This document shows, one piece after another, positions 32,632-43,795 of a stretch of 64,000 nucleotides of DNA. Position numbers and translations under genes: made by a program. This DNA comes from Helichrysum umbraculigerum (Eukaryota > Streptophyta > Magnoliopsida > Asterales > Asteraceae), in the NCBI GenBank assembly GCA_949592205.1, contig CATIUR010000001.1, positions 333,132,250 through 333,196,249 on the forward strand, in the 5' to 3' direction. Position 1 is the first letter of the stretch. Each line of letters begins with the position of its first letter. The notes beneath the pieces were generated by a model. The model was not told the DNA's origin and did no database searches. It saw nothing but the letters and a program-made list of their open reading frames with translations.

Positions 32632-35208
32632 TGATGTGACCCAAAAAGTCATGTTTTTAAGGACATATTTCCACACTTTTTGGACTATTCTTTGGTGAAA
32701 ACATTTCAAAACCATCATTATTTACCAAAAATCACCAAGGTAGTCTAAATATAGACATTGCTACAAAAATCGGTTAAACCGTCCAAATAACACGCAAACC
32801 GAGGCAAAAACAATTACCTTAAGATTTCCGTTCTTAATACTCTTATAGAAATACAACTTAATTCATATTTTATAATTCTATAGGAAAATCCAAGACCGGA
32901 GGTGAAAGAATCAGAAGAAACGGACGAAAGACGAAGAAGATACACAGTCTAAAAGCTCGCCGATCGTCATCCGGAACATGCAAAAGTCAAACACCTCCAA
33001 ATTTGGCAAACTTAGTGCCATCATAAGCGTAACGGAAAAACGAATCCAACGGCGTAAGAATCAAGCAAAACGGACTCCAAACGAAGAAGATACGGACGAA
33101 CCAACCAACCGAGAAGTCAACGGAGGCCAAATGGAGCACCAATCCCCCCTGGCACTAGGTACCGTATACGGTACCCTAGGTACTGTATACGGCCCTTGGG
33201 GTGCCGTATACGGGGTTGTTTGCCTTGTGAGGTGCCGTTTGACCCCCCTGGTCCGCTTGCCCCGTATGCTGCTTTGATGCTTGTATTTGGTGCTTCAAGA
33301 CTTGTACCAAGGCTTTCACCCTTCTCCTATAAATACCAAGCTCCATTTCACAACCTCTCACACCTCATTTTCTCATTTCTTCTTTCTCTCTCTAGAATAA
33401 TCTTTCTCTCTCTAGTTTATTTCTCTCTCTAGAAATAAGCTAGTATGTTATAGTTTAGAGTAGAAGCTTTTAATTGCTTTCGTACGGAGATACTTCGAGA
33501 CTTCAGATTCGTGAAGATTTGTCTGTATTACTCTCTTATTCAGGTTTAATACAATCTCTCGTATTTATTCTTATAATCATGTTCTCTTATTATGCATGCT
33601 TAGGAATGAATGCTAGAATTATGCTAGGCTAGACAAATCAATGTTTGTTGTGATGTATGCAATGTTAGGATAGTTATGATATAATATACAATTGGGATGA
33701 CACCATTATGAAACAACGGAGGTAACGTTATACGACTTTCATTTGTTAGCGCCGGAAACATCAGTAATGTGTGGAGTACGGAACGTGGAAGCTATGAAAG
33801 TCGTGGGCACAATCCGTTGTAGAAATAATGATCCCAATTGTAACATGCCGTTACTCTGTCTGTATGAGTTTAAACTCTTTGCGAACTTATAAGCTGAACC
33901 TCTGCCCGTTTATCTATCCAACTTATGCTGTGGTTTGTATCCTCCTCCCTAGAACCTGGCCAATTGCTAGAAGTAGGATTGCCAACTATTCTGTGTATGA
34001 TGATCAATGAGCTCAACATGGTCGTTGTTCCCTTGATTGAAACACATCCGAGGGACACGAAGCATAGGATTAGAGATAGATTAGGTTCATGCTTGTTTGT
34101 TGTGTATCTTTGGGACAACTTCCGGGATACCCATGATTTAATTATTAGGTCAGTTAATGTGATGCTAGTGTTCCGTCCTATTGTATGTTCTTGTTTGATT
34201 GTTGCTTAGGTACTGCATGCTAGACATACATAACCACTATCACTGCCCTGTTAATTAGATTTTCATAAACATAATAAACATAATACAGATAGGTTAACAT
34301 GCATGTAATAGTTGTGATGATTGTATGATTAATGATGAACAATTCAGTTGACCGCTAGACAGATTATCCCAACCGGTTCCGCGTGTTAAACCCTGTTCAT
34401 GTTATTATTCAATGAACAATTCATGCCACGATACGGACGTCCTCCGGATGTCTGAAACTGGGGACCTGGATTAGAGGATAGTTGTCAGTTGAATTGGTCT
34501 GTGCATTTGGGAGAACTTTCGGTGTACTGGACATTCTATAGCTGCTATCCATGTGACATATTATGTATCTGATTGCGGATAACTCTACGTTAGGTATATA
34601 GTAGGATCGTAGCTGTTGTCCATTAAGAAATATAGGAATATCTAGTGAGTAATCTGGAACCCTAATTGGTATAACGGAGAAGCTGTAAAACGCCCAAGTA
34701 TCCGGTATAGCGTTAATACAAATACGTGGAAGCCGAGTAAAGGTCGTAGGCATAATACTTTATTACCAATTAAGCTTCTATGACCTCACCGGATTAATCA
34801 TCACACCTAGTAGCCTTATCCCTCATAACTGTCCATCCAAATAACATTGCCGAAATCACAGCAAACATATTCCTTATCTTGATTTCTCTGCGTTCTCCGT
34901 ACAAACCCCTGTCTTTAATTTAGTTTTTAGTTTTAGTAATTAGATTAGAAAACCAACCAACCTATCAAAAGTTTTAAAAAATCCCAGCTAAATTACAAAA
35001 GATAATTAATCTTCATAGATTCCCATGCCCGTTGTAGTTTGAAGAACGACACCTGAGTCATACATACCGCTTACTGACCTTTGGGTCTTTAGGTTGTATT
35101 AAAACTTAGGCTACCCTGCATTATAAATATAAAACACACTATCCGCACGTCCTGGTTGGAAGGTTCAATGACCGGAGTAAAACCCGACCGACCGCTGGGA
35201 CCGCGACA
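32632..35208 (+). repeat. 3' LTR of element B
   Basis: 2577 bp, same ends as the 5' LTR. Palindrome cluster at 33159-33215, TATA box at 33328-33336. Right end GACCGCGACA is followed by the GCTTC duplication. Confidence 0.95.
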
Positions 35209-35569
35209 GCTTCCTTGTAGTTAGCAGGCTCATCTAATTCACCCAATGTACTATCACTTAACTTATCTTCTTCCTCTATTGGAAACCATAATAGAACTCA
35301 GGAGGATTGCTAACTCTACTAGATCTATGAACGGGTAAGGATATGTCTTCAGGTTCTGTCTCCACCTCTTGTTCAACATCAATGTTTATTATAGGTTCTT
35401 CATCGGTAGATTCCTGAATTACTTCAACATCAATCCTGCTCCCACTGTCCTCTTTAGATATCATTTATCTCTCAAGGAACACTCATCTTCGAGATACAAA
35501 AACCACATTATCCTTGGGTCTGTAGAAAAAATATCCAAATGACTCTTGTGGATAACCGATGAAAAGACA
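35209..35569 (-). pseudogene. Copia segment between integrase and RT (linker), between B and E
   Basis: Read leftwards from the E insertion: the IGYPQESFGY-type block before RT, then an acidic linker (ESTDEEPIINIDVEQEVETEPED) and SRVSNPPEFYYGF. A one-base frameshift near 35275-35285 follows, then an acidic stretch to the B junction. Bases 35209-35213 are the right copy of B's target duplication. Confidence 0.85.
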
Positions 35570-37305
35570 TGATAAACACCAAAATGTACTAAATTATAGT
35601 ACTAATTACCCCTTCGTTCAATAGATTTCTTATGTATTTTATGTGAATAAGATACTTATTTCGTTCATATTTGCATTTAGGAGTTTATTAGGAGCTTGGA
35701 TCGAAAACAAGCAGAAAACGAGCTAATCTTGAAGAAAAGTTGCTAAAAGAATAAAGCAATAGACATGAGAAGATTAAATGAAGAAAAGAAGCAAAGAGAA
35801 TGAAGATATGCAAGATTGAATTGGAATAGGTGTATATGAATCTTGAATCGAGAAGAGAACGAAAGATGAGCTGAAAATGAAGAAAAGTGTAAAAGCTGAG
35901 TTTTCGGCTTGGCGTTAGTATTTTGGCCATAACTTCTTCATACGAACTCCGATTGGGGTGATTCAACTTGGAGAATTTAGCTAACAGACGGGGATACAAC
36001 TTTCATTTTTACTCCTTGGACCAGTTTTGCATCCATACGGCGTATGGATTGAAATTGGGCTGAAAAATGATCACGCGGGCTGGACTTTTTGGGCTTTTAC
36101 ATCCATACGCCGAAAGGAAATTCCATACGCCGTATGGATCACTTTTCCAGCATTTAAGTCCTTTTTTAGGGTTTTCAAGCCATAACTTTAACCCTAAACC
36201 CTAATACGAATAGAAGTCGACCAGAGAGGTTTTTTCCCCCATTTTGGGGGCAAATCGATGGCGGTTTGGAAACGGAAAAGGCTAGGATCGTCCTATTGAT
36301 TCTACTTCATTCGGTTCATGATTCGGTTTGCGTATCTTTTTCCGATTTCAATTCAACATGTCTATGTGTTATGTTTTGAGATTATGAATCTGATTTTGTA
36401 CAAATGAATCATGAATTAGACTTATTGTATATTGTTTAGTTTAATAATCTTTGATTATGAATGTTTGAAAGTTATAATTGTGTTTTGAATCAATTGACTG
36501 ATTGAGGATTGTTACGTTATCTATAGAACCTTGTTTATTGGTGATAATTAATTGCTACTTAACGTGGTCAATAGGATTATTGAGATTGATTTCCTTTGAT
36601 ACTATTGATTATTGATGATTATGAATTTAGGTTTATGATCATTGCTAAATATATTGAGTTTGATAGGTTAAGAGCATAGTAATTAATTAATCTAAAATAA
36701 ATGAGCTAATAAGAGATTATTAGTAGGTATTGTTGAGTCATACCGCGAAGATTAATCGTAACAAGTTGTGAATACTTAATGCACAATCTAAGGAAAATCA
36801 CACAATAGAGCACCATCCTTGTGCCATCGGATCGATGTTTAATGTGGAACCCTAGATTGTAGATATTAGTTGGACCCGGAACGTTGGCTAATATACATTT
36901 AACTTGGATTCTTTGATTAGTATCTAAGTTAATATAAAGGAAATTACAATCAGACAATCAAAACACATGAACTGGATAATATGAATCTGAGTGTGAAGAC
37001 TCTAAACAATTACATGTCTATCTCCAATTGTTTATCTGTTCACTCTATCTTGTTTTATGTTATTTGGTTTGGTTAGTTAGTTCATTTTGAACGTTCGTAC
37101 GGAACTAAAACGTAACCCCTATTTTACTACTTTATTAATAATTCCAATTTAATTGAATAACATCGTTCTTGTGTTCCTGTGTTCGACCTGGACTTACCAT
37201 AGCTATACTATTCCGATCGGGTATTCTTGCCTGGTTGTGTGATAGTAGTGATTGGTATATCCTGTACTTTATAAATAATAAAACTAGACGCTTTCACACG
37301 CATCA
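35570..37305 (+). repeat. 5' LTR of element E, 1736 bp
   Basis: Nearly identical to the 3' LTR. Palindromes built on ATCCATACGGCGTATGGAT lie at about 36030-36140. ORFs on the minus strand (for example 36706-36957) recur in both LTRs and are not genes. Confidence 0.92.
36030..36140. repeat. CCATACG-G-CGTATGG palindromes in E 5' LTR
   Basis: One full ATCCATACGGCGTATGGAT unit, then ATCCATACGCCGAAAGG and CCATACGCCGTATGGAT. The 3' LTR has an extra tandem 20-bp copy (about 39481-39520). Confidence 0.85.
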
Positions 37306-37311
37306 AGTTTT

Positions 37312-37329
37312 TGGCGCCGCTGCCGGGGA
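37312..37329 (+). other. Primer-binding site of element E (tRNA-Asp type)
   Basis: TGGCGCCGCTGCCGGGGA, six bases after the LTR; one mismatch to the expected tRNA-Asp complement. Confidence 0.85.
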
Positions 37330-39020
37330 ACACTTAACCGGTTGGACTGATGTTCTATCGGGGAATGGGTGTTTGTTCGATTAAGTTGGAAACTATAAAA
37401 AAAAAAAAAACTAAAAAAAAAAAATATTTTGTATAAAATTGTTTATATGTATATACTTGTTTTATAGTTTAATTTTTAATGGAGCGAAATTTTTAAATTT
37501 TGTTTGCACCGACGTTCAACCGGCGGTTGTGCGCACCAGCCGGCGGTTGAAAGCTCGTTTTTGCAAAAAAAAAAAAAAAATTCCCTGCTATGTTTGTATA
37601 TAGTATGGTTTGTTAATATGTAGTTTTAACTTTTAGTTATTTTATATTTTGTTTTCTTGTTTTTGTTTGCAGTTTTGAACTTTGTGGGTGTGTTCCCTGG
37701 AAACCCTCACGAGACTATAACTCTTCCACTCGGGATACCGAGGGGTTTAAAGGCTTATTGCATACGCTAAATGTAATCGTGATGCCTACGGAAGTGTGCT
37801 GTTGTATATTTTCATAATCAGATCAATAAAGAATAATAAAGCATTGTTCTTCAAGATCAGGGGAGTTTTCTGTTCACTTCTTTTCTATTCCCTATTTTAT
37901 GATTCCTTGTTTTGCAATGAGGACATTGCTTTATTTTAAGTGGGGGATGGGGGAAAAGAAGTGTGTTTGTCCTGAGTTATAAATCGATAAATATTGGTAG
38001 ACTTTAGAACTTTGTTTTAAAGGCAAATTTTTTAGGGAACATAGCTAGAAAGCATTCTATGTTAGTCATTTTTCAGCCCAAATTTTTCTTTTAAAAATAT
38101 ATTCTCTTTAAATTTAGAAAATCTTGTAACAAATCTGGGAAATTCAAAGGATAATTTGAACTTAAATTTTGAAATATTAGATAGTTCATCATGTGATGTA
38201 TCGATAGGCAATCTATGTGTAGGTTGTTGAGTTATTAAATAAAATTAATGTAAGAAGTATGCGATATTCCGAGAGGAACTTTAGCAATTTATGACTTAGT
38301 CTTAATTCTTATACATGATAGCGTGCGATATGCGATAATTGGAATTTAATTAATATCATTTGGGGATATACTGGGTGTTGTTTCCTCTGTTGTACGGAAG
38401 TACAGACCTGGTCTCCCCCAGTATATCTAATGAAAAAGAGCAAAAAGAGTTTAAACGAACTCAAGATTTTAAAATGTAGTCAAATTATGTCGCATTGTTG
38501 TACTAAGGTACAGACCTGCCACCAATGGTTTGACTAAAAGTTATTTTGCTAAACCAAAGTCAAGTTATGTCGCTCTGTTGTGTTGAGGCACAGACCTGTC
38601 ACCAATGTCTTGACTTGAAAAATGATTATTTTAATTGGATATCCATAATATGTGTAATATTAGCACGTTATATGTATGAGGGTATTTTGATATTGGGAAT
38701 CAAGGGTAAAGCTGCTAGAATAATAATAAGAATAGCTCAATTTCCGAAATACAGATTGTTTAGGTGGACAACAATATCGGTAATCATTGTGAACCATCTT
38801 GTTTGCATAATAATAATGAATGAGAACATTGTTTTCCTAGAAGAGTTTCTTGATTGCTAAATTTAAGGTAGAATTATTTTTAAGATTAAAATTTGGTTTG
38901 CGAAATGCTAGCTAGTATGTAAGTCCCTATGCGCCATTGTCTGCCTACTAAATTTTGACGTTTCGAAGTTTTAAATTGATAGTATACTTGAGGACAAGTA
39001 GAATTCAAGTGGGGTATGTT
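37330..39020 (+). other. Noncoding interior of element E
   Basis: No gag, pol or other convincing ORF. Two poly-A tracts (about 37398-37425 and 37565-37580), two CCGGCGGTTG palindromic units (about 37513-37552), a GAGGACATTGC...AAGTGGGGGATGGGG block (about 37918-37955), an 80-bp imperfect tandem repeat starting GTCAAATTATGTCGC (38479) and GTCAAGTTATGTCGC (38559), and a third partial copy sharing GTACAGACCTG-type sequence near 38393-38420. AAGTGGGGTATGTT ends the region as candidate polypurine tract. Confidence 0.75.
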
Positions 39021-40776
39021 TGATAAACGCCAAAATGTACTAGATTATAGTACTAATTACCTCTTCGTTCAATAGATTTCTTATGTATTTTATGTGAATA
39101 AGATACTTATTTCGTTCATATTTGCATTTAGGAGTTTATTAGGAGCTTGGATCGAAAACAAGCAGAAAACGAGCTAATCGTGAAGAAAAGTTGCTAAAAG
39201 AATAAAGCAATATACATGAGAAGATTAAATGAAGAAAAGAAGCAAAGAGAATGAAGATATGCAAGATTGAATTGGAATAGGTGTATATGAAGCTTGAATC
39301 GAGAAGAGAACGAAAGATGAGCTGAAAATGAAGAAAAGTGTAAAAGCTGAGTTTTCGGCTATGCGTCAGTATTTTGGCCATAACTTCTTCATACGAACTC
39401 CGATTGGGGTGATTCAACTTGGAGAATTTAGCTAACAGACGGGGCTACAACTTTCATTTTTACTCCTTGGACCAGTTTTGCATCCATACGGCGTATGGAT
39501 TATCCATACGGCGTATGGATTGAAAACGGGCTGAAAAATGATCACGCGGGCTGGACTTTTTGGGCTTTTACATCCATACGCAGAAAGGAAATTCCATACG
39601 CCGTATGGATCACTTTTCCAGCATTTAAGTCCTTTTTTAGGGTTTTCAATCCATAACTTTAACCCTAAACCCTAATACGAATAGAAGTCGACCAGAGGGG
39701 GTTTTTCCCCCATTTTGGGGGCAAATCGATGGCGGTTTGGAGGCGGAAAAGGCTAGGATCGTCCTATTGATTCTACTTCATTCGGTTCATGATTCGGTTT
39801 GCGTATCTTTTTCCGATTTCAATTCAACATGTCTATGTGTTATGTTTTGAGATTATGAATCTGATTTTGTACAAATGAATCATGAATTAGACTTATTGTA
39901 TATTGTTTAGTTTAATAATCTTTGATTATGAATGTTTGAAAGTTATAATTGTGTTTTGAATCAATTGACTGATTGAGGATTGTTACGTTATCTGTAGAAC
40001 CTTGTTTATTGGTGATAATTAATTGCTACTTAACGTGGTCAATAGGATTATTGAGATTGATTTCCTTTGATACTATTGATTATTGATGATTATGAATTTA
40101 GGTTTATGATCATTGCTAAATATATTAAGTTTGATAGGTTAAGAGCATAGTAATTAATTAATCTAAAATAAATGAGCTAATAAGAGATTATTAGTAGGTA
40201 TTGTTGAGTCATACCGCGAAGATTAATCGTAACAAGTTGTGAATACTTAATGCACAATCTAAGGAAAATCACACAATAGAGCACCATCCTTGTGCCATCG
40301 GATCGATGTTTAATGTGGAACCCTAGATTGTAGATATTAGTTGGACCCGGAACGTTGGCTAATATACATTTAACTTGGATTCTTTGATTAGTATCTAAGT
40401 TAATATAAAGGAAATTACAATCAGACAATCAAAACACATGAACTGGATAATATGAATCTGAGTGTGAAGACTCTAAACAATTACATGTCTATCTACAATC
40501 GTTTATCTGTTCACTCTATCTTGTTTTATGTTATTTGGTTTGGTTAGTTAGTTCATCTTGAACGTTCGTACGGAACTAAAACGTAACCCCTATTTTACTG
40601 CTTTATTAATAATTCCAATTTAATTGAATAACATCGTTCCTGTGTTCCTGTGTTCGACCTGGACTTACCATAGCTATACTATTCCGATCGGGTATTCTTG
40701 CCTGATTGTGTGATATTAGTGATTGGTATATCCTGTACTTTATAAATAATAAAACTAGATGTTTTCACACGCATCA
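39021..40776 (+). repeat. 3' LTR of element E, 1756 bp
   Basis: Twenty bp longer than the 5' LTR because the palindrome unit at about 39481-39520 is tandemly duplicated. Otherwise only scattered differences by eye. Confidence 0.92.
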
Positions 40777-41631
40777 AGATACTTTTCAGATCTGAAGTCC
40801 ATTTTGTCCTGAGTTTCTCGTCTAACGAAAACTTCACAACCCTTATATTTTGATGTGACCAAGAGAAGGACGTTTTCCCTTCCACATTTCATACGGTGTC
40901 TTTGAAACTTTCTTAGTGGGTATTTGATTTAAGATATGGGTGGCTGTTTCTAATGCATAACCCCAGAAGTTTATTGGAAGTGTTTCCCGACTCATCATAG
41001 ATCGAACCATGTCTAACAAAGTTCTATTTCTCCTCTCAGCAACTCCATTAAGCTGTGGTGTTCTAGGAGGAGTTAATTGTGAAACTATTTCACAGTCTCT
41101 AAGATGATCGAGAAACTCGATACTAAGTTATTCTCCTCCCCTATCGGATCGGAGTACCTTTGTCTTTCTGCCCAGTTGGTTCTCTACTTCATGTTGATAC
41201 CTTTTGAAAATTTCAAATGTATCCGACTTATGTTTAATCAAATAAACATATCCATATCTACTGAAGTCATCAGTAAATGTAACGTTGTAGCGATTTCCAT
41301 CTTTTATAGTGCATCGGAATGGTCCACATACATCTGTATCTACCAAGTCCAATAGTCCTTCACCTCTTTCACACGATCCTATGAATGGTGATTTAGTCAT
41401 CTTGCCCAGTAAACAAGATTCACATACATCATTCGACTTGAGGTCGAATGACTCCAACACTTCATCCTTTTGGAGTTGGGCGATGCGCTTTTTGTTTATG
41501 TGCCCAAGACGACAATGCCACAACTTGGATTTATCAAGCTCATTAGATAAACCAAGATTTAAAATAACATTGCTAACACATTCAACATTTTCATATATGC
41601 CTTTGCAAGGAGAAGCTTTAAAAATAAACAA
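40777..41631 (-). pseudogene. Copia integrase (broken)
   Basis: Read leftwards: zinc-binding region LWHCRLGHINKKRI...CESCLLGKM, then core DVCGPF, FTDDFSRYGY and LRSDRGGE. A stop follows the last Glu (about 41128). Beyond it the frame can be followed to the E insertion at 40777, with a one-base frameshift near 40845. Placement before RT is the copia order. Confidence 0.9.
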
Positions 41632-42887
41632 TCATTTAAATAAACCAAAATATCACCATTCTCACTGTCAAACGAAAATCGATAACCATCCTTAAACAAA
41701 GCATGAAGTGAAATAATGTTTCTAGTCAATTCTAACGAATAATAAGAATTATTTAGATCTATCCTAACTCCAGAATTCAGCATGAGCTCAAATCTTCCAA
41801 TCTTCATCACAGGCACAATTCCTTTGTTTCCCATAACTAAGTTGAGCTCTCCATGCTTCACACTTCTACTTTTCTTTAGCCCCTGCAATACAGTGCAAAT
41901 GTGATTACCACACCCTGTATCCAGAACCCACGAATTAGAAATTGTAGTATTATGGAGTTCGACCATAAATATACCTGAGTGAATACTCTTTTCGACCTTT
42001 CCGTCTTCAAGGTCCTTCAGGTACTTTGGGCAGCTACGCTTCCAATACCCCTTTATGATGCAGTAGAAGCACACTGCTTCCTTTGGGTCATTTACAGGTG
42101 CAATCTCAGAATCAGTCTTTTTCCCACGAATGGACTTTCCATTAGTAGTCTTTCTTTTCCAATTGGAATTTGACCTTTTCCTTTTATTTGCACTTTGACC
42201 AATATTCAACACAAGAGCTGCTGAGCCAGATGACACATCATCTTTCTTGATTCCTTGCTCAGCAGTTTGCAGTAAATTGTGGAGTTCCATTATTGAGCCC
42301 TCTCTCTCATTCATATTCATCTGATATGACATTACAAACTAATTGTAGACAGCTGGCAGACTAGACTAAATTATGGCAATGGAAAACTCTATATCAAACA
42401 TCATATTCAATGACTCCAACCTATCAAAGTACCTTTTCGTCTCCAAGACGAAAGCACAGATAGAAGCTCCAGGTTTGGGCTTGCAAGCCATGAGGGACTT
42501 AACCACATCAAGGCATTCTTTGCTTGCCTTGGCCTGAAACATTTCCTTTAGCTGTTGGTTTATTTCATAAGCCCAAGTGTTCTCAAAAGTCTTTTGCAAT
42601 TCTGGGCTCATGGAAGATGCCATGATGCATGATACTTTATTCACATCATCATAATGTTTCCGGTGTGCATCAATATCTTCTTGGGTTGAATCCACATCAA
42701 TTACGGGAATCTGCTTATCGAAAACATACTCCTTGTTCTTGTACCTTAGGGTAAACCTGAGGTTTCGCATCCAGTCCATATAGTTTGGACTGGTTAGTCT
42801 TTCCCTCCTAAGAACTGAGAGTAGTGAGAAGTTTGGGTTATTTGCGATATTGGGGACGGGAGGATTTGCACCATTTACATTTGCCAT
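41560..42887 (-). pseudogene. Copia gag and protease (broken)
   Basis: ATG at 42885-42887 (MANVNGANPP). Gag domain with FSLLSVLRRERLTSPNYMDW and LKEMFQ. In-frame TAGs lie at 42366-42368 and 42339-42341. The zinc knuckle reads CFYCIIKGYWKRSC, with Tyr for the expected His. The protease active site LDTGCGNHIC follows, then GNKGIVPVMKIG. A frameshift near 41600-41630 leads into integrase. Confidence 0.9.
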
Positions 42888-43782
42888 CTATGAGATAAAC
42901 AGTTTTAGTTAGTTCGAATATTCCTTAATTAATTACCTAATTTTCTAAATTAAGGCTAGGATCCATATTTTCAGTTTTATAAAAAGGGTCGCCGTAATCA
43001 TATAACTAAAATACTTTTGTCTATTTCATTTCTATGAAACTCCTAGATCTTTGAGATTCATTGATTCCTATCAATGGCATGTTAATCTCGGTTATGCTCA
43101 TCTACTATTCATGACTGGTATGCCGAGGATCATGAACAAGATGGTGAATTAACCATGCAAACCCTGCGTGATCCCCGGCTCGAGTACGCTCGAGAATCGC
43201 GAGTCTCACATCACCTCTCACTTATGTCCTCATATTAATGTGCCGGTAAACCACACACGCTCCATTAACAGTTCATACGAGAGATGTGCGGATTTCATGG
43301 GTTAGCATACTATTCATTATTTCCTATAGCTAAAACGGGATTTTGTTTTAGTACTTTAAGTCTACTTTTAATCTTGACATCATCCTATCAAAAGTCCTTG
43401 GTAGCTCCATCGAACGCACAAAGAAGCGGAGAAGCAGGTCAGCATGAAGCATATTAAAAACCTGTTCTTTACGGAAGCAAAGCGACCCGCCTTATACCTC
43501 TCTTATAGTTTGTTCACCATGGGTGAGTTGATTTATCAATTGATTGACGACGTATTTAGACTTTAAATATACATATATATAATTCATATTATACATATAA
43601 TATCTCTTGAAGTTTAGGGTTCTATTTTAAACCTTTTAAAATTAAGTGGTCTATTTTAAACAATTTAAATATTAGTATCTAAATTGTAAATTTACATTAC
43701 CTATTTAGATAATTGCCTTTCCTAATTTATCTTTACATACATACTATTATAGATAATTGTATTCTACTATTTATTAAGCTAT
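42888..43782 (-). other. Copia leader
   Basis: About 890 bp between primer site and gag start. No ORF of note; AT-rich at 43560-43760. Confidence 0.6.
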
Positions 43783-43795
43783 GACTCTGATACCA
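43783..43795 (-). other. Copia primer-binding site (initiator tRNA-Met type)
   Basis: TGGTATCAGAGTC on the minus strand (GACTCTGATACCA on plus). The copia LTR should follow at the next bases on the right, but element C's LTR begins at 43797. Confidence 0.85.

Larger units (their letters stand above)
21337..35208 (+). mobile_element. Element B: complete Athila-type Ty3-gypsy retrotransposon, 13.9 kb
   Basis: Two LTRs (21337-23915 and 32632-35208) start TGATGTGACC and end GACCGCGACA. Target duplication GCTTC lies at 21332-21336 and 35209-35213. tRNA-Asp-type primer site, gag, protease, RT, RNase H, integrase, accessory 3' ORF and purine-rich tract all lie in order. Athila assignment: protease DLGASVNLMP, RT PYGTFAYRRMPFGLCNAP and MDDFSVFG, extra 3' ORF. 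Inserted in the RT coding region of copia; the copia frame is continuous across the site when one duplication copy is discounted. Confidence 0.95.
35570..40776 (+). mobile_element. Element E: non-autonomous (LARD-like) LTR retrotransposon
   Basis: Two LTRs (35570-37305, 39021-40776) beginning TGATAAAC and ending CACACGCATCA, with a tRNA-Asp-type primer site and a 1.7-kb interior with no gag or pol. Target duplication AGACA (35565-35569) versus AGATA (40777-40781), one transition apart. Inserted in the copia pol between the integrase end and the linker. Primer site and the CTTGAGGACAAGTA...AAGTGGGGTATG block before the 3' LTR relate it to the Athila/Tat group; it must have used another element's enzymes. 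Confidence 0.92.

Noticed and set aside
38546..38860. 104-codon hydrophobic ORF inside element E
   Set aside because: No homologue or motif, no second copy, AT-rich and in a repeat-bearing noncoding interior.
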